Notes: generated by a model from the sequence alone, not told the origin. Positions 1-6,818 are shown, counted from the stretch's first letter. The stretch: 8,569 bases of DNA from Gammaproteobacteria bacterium (GCA_013002925.1 JABDLQ010000043.1:1-8569); one strand, 5' to 3'. Numbers and translations: made by a program.

Positions 1-84
1 ACACGTATTTTTGGCCCGGTGACTCGCGAGTTGCGTGGCAGCAAGTTTATGAAAATTGTTTCTCTGGCACCTGAAGTTCTCTAG
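1..84 (+). CDS. rplN: 50S ribosomal protein L14 (uL14), 3' end only
   Basis: The open frame entering from the left edge encodes the last 27 residues of uL14 and stops at TAG 82-84. Visible residues include IFGPVTRELR and the C-terminal KIVSLAPEVL, the typical end of bacterial L14. The full protein is about 122 residues, so roughly the first 95 lie outside the window. L14 binds 23S rRNA on the subunit interface of the 50S particle and contacts the 30S subunit through an intersubunit bridge. It precedes rplX by 21 bases, the normal spc-operon order. The identification rests on the short C-terminal match and on context. Confidence 0.95.
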   Translation, partial: TRIFGPVTRELRGSKFMKIVSLAPEVL

Positions 85-105
85 GACTGGAGATAGGAAT
101 CCGAC

Positions 106-426
106 ATGCACAAGATCAGAAAAGGCGATGAAGTCATAGTTGTTTCAGGCAGTGACAAGGGGCGTCGCGGCGTGGTGCTGCAATTTTTGCCATATAACCG
201 GTTGCTGGTTGAAGGGGTCAATGTTCGCAAAAAGCACATCAAGGGAAACCCCCAGGATCCGGCGGCCGAAAGCGGCATCGTCGATCGTGAAACTTCGATT
301 CATATTTCGAACGTGGCTTTGTACAACCCGATCGCAAAAAAAGGCGACAAGGTTGGGGTGCGACAGCTTGCCGATGGCAAGCGCGTCAGGTTTTTTAAAT
401 CCACTGATGAAGTCGTGGATATTTAA
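106..426 (+). CDS. rplX: 50S ribosomal protein L24 (uL24)
   Basis: This encodes 106 residues, close to the usual 104-105. uL24 is an early assembly protein that binds domain I of 23S rRNA and helps start 50S folding; it ends up near the exit of the peptide tunnel. A KOW motif is visible at about residues 4-32 (KGDEVIVVSGSDKGRRG), followed by the conserved VEGVNVRKKH (35-44), the SNVALYNP stretch (68-75) and GKRVRFFKS near the end. The part around residues 26-34 and 47-56 (NPQDPAAES) differs more from the E. coli protein. ATG 106 has AGGA at 95-98 as ribosome binding site. It lies 21 bases after rplN and 12 before rplE. Confidence 0.97.
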   Translation: MHKIRKGDEVIVVSGSDKGRRGVVLQFLPYNRLLVEGVNVRKKHIKGNPQDPAAESGIVDRETSIHISNVALYNPIAKKGDKVGVRQLADGKRVRFFKSTDEVVDI

Positions 427-428
427 CG

Positions 429-433
429 GGTGA
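429..433 (+). promoter_or_regulatory. Ribosome binding site that fixes the rplE start
   Basis: GGTGA lies five bases before ATG 439 and matches the anti-Shine-Dalgarno end of 16S rRNA. The in-frame GTG at 430 falls inside this motif, so it is probably part of the binding site and not the start codon. Starting at 439 also gives a 179-residue L5, the same length as in E. coli. Confidence 0.6.
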
Positions 434-438
434 GTCAG

Positions 439-978
439 ATGAGCAGGTTACAGACATATTACACAGAAACCGTGGTGCCCAAGCTGCAAAAAGAATTGCA
501 GCTGACCAACGTGATGGAAGTACCAAAGATCACCAAGATCACCATTAACATGGGTGTTGGTGAAGCGGTTGCGGACAAGAAAGTTATCGAGCATGCAATG
601 AGCGACCTGGCACGGATTTCGGGACAAAAAGGACTGGTTTGCAAGGCCCGCAAATCAGTGGCGTCATTCAAGATTCGTGACGGCTATCCAATAGGTTGTA
701 AAGTCACTTTGCGTCGTGAGCGCATGTACGACTTTTTTGACCGCCTGGTCAACATCGCGATTCCGCGTGTGCGGGATTTCCGGGGGTTGTCACCAAAAGC
801 GTTTGATGGCCGTGGAAACTACAACATGGGCGTCAAGGAACAGATTATATTTCCAGAGATCGATTTTGATCAGGTAGATGCTATTCGCGGTATGGATATT
901 GCGATCACGACTTCTGCCAGAAACGACAACGAAGGCCGGGCGCTGTTAAGTGCGTTCAGTTTTCCATTTAGAAAATAG
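439..978 (+). CDS. rplE: 50S ribosomal protein L5 (uL5)
   Basis: With ATG 439 as start the product has 179 residues, the E. coli length. A GTG at 430 would add three residues but overlaps the Shine-Dalgarno sequence. uL5 binds 5S rRNA together with L18 and L25, sits in the central protuberance of the 50S subunit and contacts the P-site tRNA elbow. Conserved stretches seen are VPKITKITINMGVGEA (28-43), the RKSVASFKIRDGYPIGCKVTLR region (71-92), the IPRVRDFRGL segment (108-117) and GNYNMGVKEQIIFPEI (126-141). In E. coli the start of this gene carries the mRNA site where S8 represses the spc operon; I could not identify a convincing copy of that hairpin here. The stop is 12 bases before rpsN. 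Confidence 0.97.
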   Translation: MSRLQTYYTETVVPKLQKELQLTNVMEVPKITKITINMGVGEAVADKKVIEHAMSDLARISGQKGLVCKARKSVASFKIRDGYPIGCKVTLRRERMYDFFDRLVNIAIPRVRDFRGLSPKAFDGRGNYNMGVKEQIIFPEIDFDQVDAIRGMDIAITTSARNDNEGRALLSAFSFPFRK

Positions 979-990
979 AGGGTTGCCTGA

Positions 991-1296
991 ATGGCCAAAC
1001 GATCAATGCTCCAGCGTGAGTTGAAGCGACAAAAAACAGCTCGACGGTTTGCTGCAAAACGTACTGCGTTAAAGGCAGTGATCAAATCTGTGCATAGCAG
1101 CGATGACGAACGGGATGCGGCAATGCTCAAGTTGCAGAAGCTGCCGCGTGATGCCAGTCCGAGCCGCCAGCGTAACCGCTGCAGTATTTCGGGGCGACCG
1201 CATGGCTATTACAGAAAGTTTGGTCTGAGCCGGAACATGCTCAGAAAGGCCACCATGAATGGTGAAATTCCTGGCTTGCGTAAGGCCAGTTGGTAA
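991..1296 (+). CDS. rpsN: 30S ribosomal protein S14 (uS14), long zinc-independent form
   Basis: This encodes 101 residues, the length of the long S14 form. uS14 is a late-binding protein of the 30S head, next to S3 and S10 near the decoding side. The C-terminal half carries the family signature LPRDASPSRQRNRC (51-64), GRPHGYYRKFGLSR (68-81) and the end GEIPGLRKASW. Only one cysteine (C64) is present, so this is the C-minus type and not the short zinc-binding type of about 61 residues that has a CXXC pair. The N-terminal half is rich in Lys and Arg and less conserved. ATG 991 is preceded by a GAGG motif that overlaps the rplE stop, suggesting coupled translation. Confidence 0.97.
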   Translation: MAKRSMLQRELKRQKTARRFAAKRTALKAVIKSVHSSDDERDAAMLKLQKLPRDASPSRQRNRCSISGRPHGYYRKFGLSRNMLRKATMNGEIPGLRKASW

Positions 1297-1317
1297 CGAA
1301 AGGTTGAGGAAGCATTC

Positions 1318-1713
1318 ATGAGTATGTCCGATCCTATTGCTGATCTTTTGACACGTATTCGTAACGGTCAAAAAGCGCAAAAAACGCAGGTTGTTATGCC
1401 GTCTTCGACGAAGAAACTGGCGATCTGCAAGGTGTTGAAAGATGAAGGCTACATTGACGACTTCAATGTGGCTACAGAAGGCAGCAAGTCAGAACTTGCA
1501 GTGGATTTGCGTTATCACGAAGGACGACCCGTTATTGAAATGATCAAGCGCGTGAGCCGTCCCGGGTTACGGATCTACAAAGGCTGTGACGAACTGCCAA
1601 AAGTATTGGGTGGCCTGGGCGTGGCGATAGTGTCAACGTCGCAGGGCGTGATGACTGACCGACAGGCGCGGGCGAACAACCAGGGCGGCGAAGTGCTGTG
1701 CCTGGTCAGTTAA
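1318..1713 (+). CDS. rpsH: 30S ribosomal protein S8 (uS8)
   Basis: This encodes 131 residues (E. coli 130). uS8 is a primary binder of helix 21 of 16S rRNA and organises the central domain of the 30S subunit. In enterobacteria it also represses the spc operon by binding its own mRNA. The start MSMSDPIADLLTRIRNGQ aligns with the E. coli MSMQDPIADMLTRIRNGQ, supporting ATG 1318 over ATG 1324; GAGGA at 1306-1310 is well placed. The conserved RVSRPGLRIYK (78-88), DELPKVLGGLG (91-101) and the RNA-binding VSTSQGVMTD (105-114) are intact. Confidence 0.97.
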   Translation: MSMSDPIADLLTRIRNGQKAQKTQVVMPSSTKKLAICKVLKDEGYIDDFNVATEGSKSELAVDLRYHEGRPVIEMIKRVSRPGLRIYKGCDELPKVLGGLGVAIVSTSQGVMTDRQARANNQGGEVLCLVS

Positions 1714-1739
1714 GCCGGTAACACACGACGGATAAGATT

Positions 1740-2273
1740 ATGTCGAGAATTGCAAAACAACCTGTGACATTGCCAAAAGGCGTCGAATATTCGATGTCCG
1801 GCAGAACTGTCACGATTAAAGGCGGCAAAGAGTCACTGACTCTGGATGTTCATCCCAATGTGAAAGTTGAACAGGATGGAGACTCCCTGGTCGTCACGCC
1901 GGCAGGCGGTGGTCGGGCCGGTGTCGCGATTGCCGGAACCACACGTTCGCTACTGAACAACATGACAGTCGGCGTAACAACCGGTTTTGAGCGCAAGCTG
2001 AAACTGGTTGGAGTCGGTTACCGGGCACAGGCGCAGGGCAATAAGCTGAACCTGACATTGGGCTTTTCCCACCCGGTTGTATATGAAGTGCGTGATGGGG
2101 TGAGTGTTGAAACCCCAAGTCAGACAGAAATTGTTCTGCGCAGCAGCGATAAGCAGAAGGTCGGTCAGGTGGCTGCAGAGATTCGTGCCTTCCGGCCGCC
2201 AGAACCCTACAAAGGGAAGGGCGTTCGTTATGAAGACGAACGTGTCATATTGAAAGAAGCCAAAAAGAAATAG
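1740..2273 (+). CDS. rplF: 50S ribosomal protein L6 (uL6)
   Basis: The product has 177 residues, as in E. coli. uL6 binds 23S rRNA domain VI near the sarcin-ricin loop and the factor-binding centre. It has two similar alpha/beta domains, here about residues 1-81 and 82-177. The N-terminus MSRIAKQPVTLPKGV is typical, GVGYRAQ (91-97) marks the second domain, and the family signature PEPYKGKGVRY is at 154-164, followed by a basic tail KEAKKK. ATG 1740 follows a GGAT motif at about 1730. The 26-base gap after rpsH and 30-base gap before rplR fit one transcript. Confidence 0.97.
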   Translation: MSRIAKQPVTLPKGVEYSMSGRTVTIKGGKESLTLDVHPNVKVEQDGDSLVVTPAGGGRAGVAIAGTTRSLLNNMTVGVTTGFERKLKLVGVGYRAQAQGNKLNLTLGFSHPVVYEVRDGVSVETPSQTEIVLRSSDKQKVGQVAAEIRAFRPPEPYKGKGVRYEDERVILKEAKKK

Positions 2274-2303
2274 GCTGAACCGGTAGAAACGGCAGGAAAG
2301 ACT

Positions 2304-2657
2304 ATGGACAAGAAACAATCCCGATTACGCAGAGCTCGTAAGCCCCGTGCCAAGATGCGCGAATTGCGAGTGCATCGGCTGAGCGTGCACCGCACTCCGC
2401 AGCATATCTACGCCCAGGTGCTGGCGCCGGAAGGTGGCCAGGTAGTCGTGGCGGCATCGACGGTTCAAAAAGACTTGCGAAGCTCATTAAAAAGTACCGG
2501 CAATGTTGCTGCCGCAAAAGCAGTAGGCGCGGCAATTGCTGAAAAGGCCATCGCGGCTGGCGTCAAAGAACTGGCGTTTGATCGATCCGGGTTTCGTTAT
2601 CACGGGCGCGTAAAGGCTCTGGCTGATGCGGCGCGTGAAGCCGGTCTGCAGTTTTAG
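2304..2657 (+). CDS. rplR: 50S ribosomal protein L18 (uL18)
   Basis: This encodes 117 residues, the same as E. coli. uL18 binds 5S rRNA and, with L5, docks it into the central protuberance. The first 25 residues are very basic (MDKKQSRLRRARKPRAKMRE), as expected for the RNA-binding tail. They are followed by HRTPQHIYAQV (29-39), VAASTVQKDL (49-58), TGN (65-67) and the nearly invariant C-terminus DRSGFRYHGRVKALADAARE (93-112) ending in AGLQF. An AGGAAAG ribosome binding site precedes ATG 2304. The gap to rpsE is 35 bases and AT-rich. Confidence 0.97.
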   Translation: MDKKQSRLRRARKPRAKMRELRVHRLSVHRTPQHIYAQVLAPEGGQVVVAASTVQKDLRSSLKSTGNVAAAKAVGAAIAEKAIAAGVKELAFDRSGFRYHGRVKALADAAREAGLQF

Positions 2658-2692
2658 AGCTAACAAAACATTATTTAAACAGGTTTATAGAC

Positions 2693-3199
2693 ATGGCGAA
2701 GAACGAAGGTAATAACGCAGGGGATGACCTCCTTGAAAAACTGGTCGCGGTGAATCGCGTGGCCAAAGTTGTCAAAGGTGGCCGTCAGTTCGGTTTTACT
2801 GCGTTAACAGTGGTTGGAGATGGCAACGGCAGCGTGGGCTTTGGCTACGGCAAAGCACGCGAAGTACCTGTGGCCATTCAAAAAGCCATGCAGGCTGCGC
2901 GAAAAAACCTGCTGCGTGTCCACCTGAACGAAGAAACGCTGCAGTACTCGACCAAAGGTCGTCATGGTGCTACGCGGGTTTATATGCAACCGGCATCAGA
3001 CGGTACCGGTGTTATCGCTGGCGGTGCCATGCGGGCTGTTTTTGAATGTGCCGGTGTGCGTAATGTGCTGGCAAAAAGCTATGGTTCGCGCAATCCAATA
3101 AACCTGGTACGTGCGACGATAGATGGTTTGACCCGTATCAAATCGCCGCAGTCAATTGCTGCAAAACGCGGCAAGTCTGTTGAAGAAATTGCGAGTTAA
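2693..3199 (+). CDS. rpsE: 30S ribosomal protein S5 (uS5)
   Basis: This encodes 168 residues (E. coli 167). uS5 lies at the 30S mRNA entry side with S3 and S4, affects decoding accuracy and is the classic spectinomycin-resistance protein. The loop NRVAKVVKGGRQFGF (21-35), where spectinomycin-resistance changes fall in E. coli, looks wild type. The double-stranded-RNA-binding-like N domain includes LTVVGDGNGSVGFGYGKARE (38-57); the C domain carries GTGVIAGGAMRAVFE (104-118), NVLAKSYGSRNPINLVRATI (124-143) and KRGKSVEEI. Only the first ten residues are unlike E. coli. The upstream gap is AT-rich with a weak AGG ribosome binding site and a small dyad (TAAAC..GTTTA, 2676-2687) beside it. The stop is two bases before rpmD. 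Confidence 0.97.
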   Translation: MAKNEGNNAGDDLLEKLVAVNRVAKVVKGGRQFGFTALTVVGDGNGSVGFGYGKAREVPVAIQKAMQAARKNLLRVHLNEETLQYSTKGRHGATRVYMQPASDGTGVIAGGAMRAVFECAGVRNVLAKSYGSRNPINLVRATIDGLTRIKSPQSIAAKRGKSVEEIAS

Positions 3200-3201
3200 T
3201 T

Positions 3202-3390
3202 ATGGCTAAGCAAAAACAAATCAAGCTGACGCTGGTCAAGAGCAAACACGGTCGATTGAAAAATCATCGGGCCAGTGTTGCGGGTCTGGGACTGCGGCGC
3301 ATGCATCAAACGGTTGTGGTGGCAGACACCCCGGAAAATCGCGGTATGGTCAACCAGGTTTCTTACCTGCTTAAAGTAGAGGACGTATAA
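3202..3390 (+). CDS. rpmD: 50S ribosomal protein L30 (uL30)
   Basis: This small gene encodes 62 residues (E. coli 59). uL30 is a single-domain protein that binds 23S rRNA domain II/V near the base of the central protuberance. The signature AGLGLRRMHQTVVVADTPEN (27-46) followed by RGMVNQVSYLLKVEDV is diagnostic. It starts two bases after the rpsE stop with no strong Shine-Dalgarno sequence, so it is probably translated by coupling to rpsE. It ends one base before rplO, which suggests the same arrangement on the other side. Confidence 0.96.
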   Translation: MAKQKQIKLTLVKSKHGRLKNHRASVAGLGLRRMHQTVVVADTPENRGMVNQVSYLLKVEDV

Positions 3391-3391
3391 C

Positions 3392-3835
3392 ATGCGCCTG
3401 AATGAATTAAGCCCCGCTCCTGGCAGTCGACAGCCTGAAAAACGGGTGGGTCGTGGCGAAGGGTCAGGCATAGGCAAGACCTGTGGTCGCGGTCAAAAGG
3501 GGCAAAAGTCCCGGTCTGGTGGCTTTCACAAAGTAGGTTTTGAAGGCGGTCAGATGCCGTTGCAAAGACGCCTGCCAAAGGTGGGATTCAGATCGCGTAA
3601 AGGCCGCTATGTCAGCGAAATTCGTCTACCGGAACTGGAGATTGCGTTGCGTCACAGTGAAGATGGCGTAGTTGACCTTGCGGTATTGAAAAAAGCCAAC
3701 CTGGTGACACGGAACACTCAGAGGGCCAAGATCATTCTGTCGGGCGAAATCAGTCAGGCGGTTTCAGTGAAGGGAATTACAGCAACCAAAGGCGCGCTGG
3801 CAGCAATCGAAGCCGCGGGCGGCAAGGTAGAGTAA
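3392..3835 (+). CDS. rplO: 50S ribosomal protein L15 (uL15)
   Basis: This encodes 147 residues (E. coli 144). uL15 is a late assembly protein with a long glycine- and arginine-rich N-terminal extension that threads into 23S rRNA. The extension is clear at residues 18-60: RVGRGEGSGIGKTCGRGQKG, then KSRSGG and GFEGGQMPLQRRLPK. The globular part carries VDLAVLKKANLV (94-105) and the signature KGITATKGALAAIEAAGGK (127-145). C31 replaces the glycine found at this place in E. coli. ATG 3392 is one base after the rpmD stop, and its ribosome binding site (GAGGA, about 3379-3383) lies inside the rpmD coding end, so the two are probably coupled. Confidence 0.97.
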   Translation: MRLNELSPAPGSRQPEKRVGRGEGSGIGKTCGRGQKGQKSRSGGFHKVGFEGGQMPLQRRLPKVGFRSRKGRYVSEIRLPELEIALRHSEDGVVDLAVLKKANLVTRNTQRAKIILSGEISQAVSVKGITATKGALAAIEAAGGKVE

Positions 3836-3839
3836 AACA

Positions 3840-5198
3840 GTGGCTACAGCAGCTTCAAACCTGAAGACCGCCAAGGGTCTGGCGAATGAGGGCTCCAAAC
3901 ATGGAGAGCTCAAAAAGCGCATCTGGTTTTTGATCCTGGCGTTGATCGTCTACCGCATCGGTACTTATATACCGGTGCCTGGTATCGATCCGCTCGCGCT
4001 CGAGCAACTGTTTAATCGAGATGATGGCTCCGGCTCCATGGTCGATGTGCTTATCATGTTTTCAGGGGGTGCACTGGAACGACTCAGTATTTTTGCATTG
4101 GGTGTGATGCCGTATATTTCAGCGTCCATTATTATGCAGATTCTGACGTTTGTGGTGCCGAGTTTGTCCGATCTTCGCAAAGAAGGGGAAAGCGGACGGC
4201 GCACGATTACAAAGTACACCCGCTACGGTACTCTGGCGCTGGCCTCGTTCCAGTCGATCGGGGTGTCGGTGGCGATGCAGAACCAACAAGGCGTGGTGTT
4301 AAACCCCGGGTTCAATTTCGTGATGATGTCGGCGGTGACGCTGGTAGCGGGCACCATGTTCCTGATGTGGCTGGGTGAACAAATCACGGAACGCGGTATC
4401 GGTAACGGAATTTCACTGTTGATCCTGGCCGGAATTATTGCCGGGCTGCCCACCGCAATCGGTGGTTCACTTGATCTGGTGAGCAAGGGCGAACTGTCGC
4501 CTGTAGTTGCCATTTTGTTGCTGGTGCTGGTTCTTGGTGTGCTGTACTTCGTCGTGTTCATGGAAATGGGCCAGCGCCGCATCGCGGTAAATTACGCCAA
4601 GCGCCAACAGGGCCGCAAGGTGTATCAGACCCCGACACAGCATTTGCCGTACAAATTGAACAGTGCGGGAGTCATACCGCCAATTTTTGCGTCGAGTATC
4701 ATTTTGCTGCCGGTGACGATTGCTGGCTGGTTTGGTACCAATCCGGATTACGGCTGGCTTCAGGACATTGCAGCCCAGATCGGCCCTGGCAAGCCCCTTT
4801 ACATTCTGATGTATGCAGCGCTGATTATTTTCTTCTGCTTTTTTTACACGGCGCTGCAGATGAATACGAAAGAAACGGCCGACAATCTGAAACGCTCCGG
4901 GGCTTTTATACCCGGTATTCGTCCGGGTCGTAAAACCGGTGAGTATCTGGATACCGTGTTGACGCGTCTGACGTTTTGGGGTGCCTTGTACGTGACTGCT
5001 GTTTGTCTGCTGCCGGAGTTTATGATTTTGCAGTTCAATGTACCGTTTTATTTTGGTGGAACGTCACTGCTGATCATCGTGGTTGTCGTTATGGATTTCA
5101 GGGCGCAACTTGCGGCCCATTTAATGACGACCCAGTACCAGGGGCTTGCCAAGAAGGCAAACCTCAAGGGCTATGGTCGAACAGGGTCACCGCGCTAA
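3840..5198 (+). CDS. secY: Preprotein translocase channel subunit SecY, GTG start
   Basis: SecY is the channel subunit of the SecYEG translocon in the inner membrane; it moves unfolded preproteins with SecA and inserts membrane proteins from ribosomes. The product has 452 residues (E. coli 443), with ten membrane segments at about 29-48, 70-105 (segment 2 with plug), 130-147, 160-178, 190-205, 221-240, 278-296, 319-340, 378-396 and 403-419. Conserved stretches are the plug-side FSGGALERLSIFALGVMPYI (74-93), GEQITERGIGNGIS (179-192), the SecA/ribosome-contacting loop around NYAKRQQGRK (251-260), and FIPGIRPGRKTGEYLDTV (356-373), whose R361 matches the essential E. coli R357. The only suitable start is GTG 3840, four bases after the rplO stop, with AAGGTAG upstream. 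It ends in NLKGYGR plus a six-residue tail not in E. coli. Confidence 0.97.
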   Translation: MATAASNLKTAKGLANEGSKHGELKKRIWFLILALIVYRIGTYIPVPGIDPLALEQLFNRDDGSGSMVDVLIMFSGGALERLSIFALGVMPYISASIIMQILTFVVPSLSDLRKEGESGRRTITKYTRYGTLALASFQSIGVSVAMQNQQGVVLNPGFNFVMMSAVTLVAGTMFLMWLGEQITERGIGNGISLLILAGIIAGLPTAIGGSLDLVSKGELSPVVAILLLVLVLGVLYFVVFMEMGQRRIAVNYAKRQQGRKVYQTPTQHLPYKLNSAGVIPPIFASSIILLPVTIAGWFGTNPDYGWLQDIAAQIGPGKPLYILMYAALIIFFCFFYTALQMNTKETADNLKRSGAFIPGIRPGRKTGEYLDTVLTRLTFWGALYVTAVCLLPEFMILQFNVPFYFGGTSLLIIVVVVMDFRAQLAAHLMTTQYQGLAKKANLKGYGRTGSPR

Positions 5199-5206
5199 AC
5201 CGCGGT
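5189..5206 (+). promoter_or_regulatory. GC-rich stem-loop around the secY stop codon
   Basis: ACCGCG (5189-5194) can pair with CGCGGT (5201-5206) around a six-base loop that contains the secY stop codon TAA (5196-5198). An alternative fold of the same region uses the perfect 12-base palindrome at 5197-5208. There is no run of T after it, so it is not an intrinsic terminator. It sits four bases before the strong rpmJ ribosome binding site and could affect mRNA processing or ribosome release there. The pairing is seen; the role is inferred. Confidence 0.4.
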
Positions 5207-5222
5207 TTGTGAGGAGATTGCG

Positions 5223-5336
5223 ATGAAAGTACGCGCATCAGTTAAGAAAATTTGCCGTAACTGCAAAATTATTCGCCGTAACGGCGTGCTACGAGTGATT
5301 TGTACCGACGGGCGTCATAAACAACGTCAGGGCTAA
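5223..5336 (+). CDS. rpmJ: 50S ribosomal protein L36 (bL36), zinc-binding form
   Basis: This gene has only 37 codons plus stop, the normal length of L36, the smallest ribosomal protein. The product begins MKVRASVKKICRNCK and ends DGRHKQRQG. The zinc ribbon is complete: C11, C14, C27 and H32, so this is the zinc-containing form and not the zinc-free paralogue induced by zinc shortage. L36 binds 23S rRNA near the stalk base and helps finish 50S assembly. GAGGAG at 5211-5216, six bases before ATG 5223, is the best Shine-Dalgarno sequence in the window. Its place between secY and rpsM is the usual one. Confidence 0.96.
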   Translation: MKVRASVKKICRNCKIIRRNGVLRVICTDGRHKQRQG

Positions 5337-5374
5337 TCGCTGTTTTGGAATATTAATCGTGGGAGACGGCTGAA

Positions 5375-5731
5375 ATGGCCCGAATCGCAGGGATAAACAT
5401 CCCGTTAAACAAACATATTGTTATTGGATTGACGCATGTCTTTGGCATAGGCACCACGCGCGCCCGCATGATTTGCGAGGTGTCTGGTGTGGAGCCGTCG
5501 ATGAAAGTCAAAGACCTGACGGAGCCGGATGTTGAAAAGATCCGTAATGCAGTAGCTAAATTTACCGTCGAAGGTGACTTGCGGCGTGAGACTGCATTGA
5601 ACGTCAAGCGATTGATGGATCTTGGTGCATATCGTGGTATTCGACATCGACGTGGTTTACCGGTGCGCGGGCAGCGCAGTCGGACCAATGCACGTACGCG
5701 TAAAGGCCCACGCCGCCTGGTGCGCAAGTAA
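5375..5731 (+). CDS. rpsM: 30S ribosomal protein S13 (uS13)
   Basis: This encodes 118 residues, as in E. coli. uS13 sits at the top of the 30S head, contacts L5 and the 23S A-site finger in intersubunit bridges, and its tail reaches the P-site tRNA. MARIAGINIP at the N-terminus, the helix-hairpin-helix-like GLTHVFGIGTTRARMI (18-33), LRRETALNVKRLMDLGAYRG (69-88) and the basic tail HRRGLPVRGQRSRTNARTRKGPRR (91-114) are all present. GGGAGA at 5361-5366 is the ribosome binding site for ATG 5375. In E. coli this gene follows its own promoter and a pseudoknot where S4 represses translation; here only 38 bases separate it from rpmJ. Confidence 0.97.
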   Translation: MARIAGINIPLNKHIVIGLTHVFGIGTTRARMICEVSGVEPSMKVKDLTEPDVEKIRNAVAKFTVEGDLRRETALNVKRLMDLGAYRGIRHRRGLPVRGQRSRTNARTRKGPRRLVRK

Positions 5732-5775
5732 TCGCCTTTTCAATATTTTGCAACGAGTAGACAGAGTAAGTACAC

Positions 5776-6159
5776 ATGGCTGATCCGGTACGAAAAAAGA
5801 AAGTCAAGAAGACAGTGGTAGATGCGATTGCGCATATTCACGCGTCCTTCAATAACACCATCATCACGATTACCGATCGACAGGGCAATGCACTGTCCTG
5901 GGCGACTGCGGGTGGTTGTGGTTTTCGCGGGTCGCGTAAAAGCACCCCGTTTGCTGCCCAGGTGGCAGCGGAAAAAGCCGGTACTGCCGCAAAGGATTAC
6001 GGCGTAACCAGCCTGGAGGTGCGGGTCAAGGGACCTGGGCCCGGGCGCGAGTCTGCAGTGCGGGCATTGAACACAGCCGGTTTCCGCATTACCAACATTG
6101 AAGATGTAACCCCCATACCGCACAACGGTTGTCGTCCACCGAAAAAACGACGGGTTTAA
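5776..6159 (+). CDS. rpsK: 30S ribosomal protein S11 (uS11)
   Basis: This encodes 127 residues (E. coli 129). uS11 lies on the 30S platform near the mRNA exit and the anti-Shine-Dalgarno end of 16S rRNA. Recognised stretches are AHIHASFNNTIITITDRQGN (19-38), GFRGSRKSTPFAAQVAAEKA (49-68), KGPGPGRESAVRALN (85-99) and the invariant end DVTPIPHNGCRPPKKRRV. N117 in the HNG motif matches the asparagine that is converted to isoaspartate in E. coli S11. C48 replaces a serine of E. coli. The first dozen residues differ from E. coli. The 44-base gap from rpsM has a weak purine-rich ribosome binding site. Confidence 0.97.
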   Translation: MADPVRKKKVKKTVVDAIAHIHASFNNTIITITDRQGNALSWATAGGCGFRGSRKSTPFAAQVAAEKAGTAAKDYGVTSLEVRVKGPGPGRESAVRALNTAGFRITNIEDVTPIPHNGCRPPKKRRV

Positions 6160-6171
6160 CGGAGAAGTTTG

Positions 6172-6792
6172 ATGGCAAGATATTTAGGACCGACTTGTAA
6201 ATTGTCACGCCGCGAAGGAACAGATTTGTTCCTGAAAAGCGGCGTACGACCACTGGAGTCGAAATGCAAGCTGGAAGTACCACCAGGTGGTGCCGCGCAG
6301 CGTCGACCACGTGTATCAGACTACGGTTTGCAGCTACGTGAAAAGCAAAAATTGCGGCGTATGTATGGGGTGCTGGAGCGTCAGTTTCGCAATTACTATA
6401 AAACAGCCGCACGGCGTAAAGGCTCTACCGGTGAGTTGTTGCTGCAACTGTTGGAAGGACGCCTGGATAATGTCGTTTATCGCATGGGCTTTGCCTCCAC
6501 GCGTGCAGCGGCCCGACAGCTGGTGAGTCACAAGGGTATTGAAGTGAATGGTTCTTTGGTAAATATCCCTTCGTACCAGGTGTCGGCAGGCGAGATTATC
6601 AGCGTGCGTGAAAAAGCGCGCAAACAGGCACGTATTCAGTCGGCGATGGACATAGCGTCACAGGTCGGTCGACCAGACTGGGTAGAGGTTGACGAAAAGA
6701 AATTGTCCGGAGTGTTTAAAGCACTTCCTGAGCGTGACGATATTCTCCCGGATATCAACGAAAATTTAGTTGTTGAGTTGTATTCCAAGTAA
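6172..6792 (+). CDS. rpsD: 30S ribosomal protein S4 (uS4)
   Basis: This encodes 206 residues, the E. coli length, from ATG 6172; an in-frame TTG at 6169 is not needed and MARYLGP is the family start. GGAGAAG at 6160-6166 is the ribosome binding site. uS4 starts 30S assembly by binding the five-way junction of the 16S 5' domain, shapes the mRNA entry pore and, in enterobacteria, represses the alpha operon. Visible parts are LSRREGTDLFLKSG (11-24), QLREKQKLRRMYGVLERQFR (54-73) and an S4 RNA-binding domain from LEGRLDNVVYRMGF (94-107) through RQLVSHKGIEVNG. C9 and C32 remain from the four-cysteine zinc site of other bacteria, so zinc binding is unlikely. The usual PGQHG motif at about 38-42 reads PGGAA. 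Confidence 0.97.
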   Translation: MARYLGPTCKLSRREGTDLFLKSGVRPLESKCKLEVPPGGAAQRRPRVSDYGLQLREKQKLRRMYGVLERQFRNYYKTAARRKGSTGELLLQLLEGRLDNVVYRMGFASTRAAARQLVSHKGIEVNGSLVNIPSYQVSAGEIISVREKARKQARIQSAMDIASQVGRPDWVEVDEKKLSGVFKALPERDDILPDINENLVVELYSK

Positions 6793-6818
6793 CAGGTTTT
6801 TCTTGCGAGGTTGCCTTC

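Noticed and set aside
430..432. GTG as start codon of rplE
   Set aside because: It overlaps the GGTGA ribosome binding motif of ATG 439, and the longer product exceeds the family length by three residues.
4223..4582. 119-codon open frame on the - strand inside secY
   Set aside because: Shadow of secY with no start signal; the + strand frame is a full-length conserved membrane protein.
5353..5727. 124-codon open frame on the - strand opposite rpsM
   Set aside because: Its Arg/Pro-rich product is what the reverse complement of a basic ribosomal protein gene gives; rpsM is certain.
5740..6123. 127-codon open frame on the - strand opposite rpsK
   Set aside because: It is the antisense shadow of rpsK, has no ribosome binding site and resembles no family.
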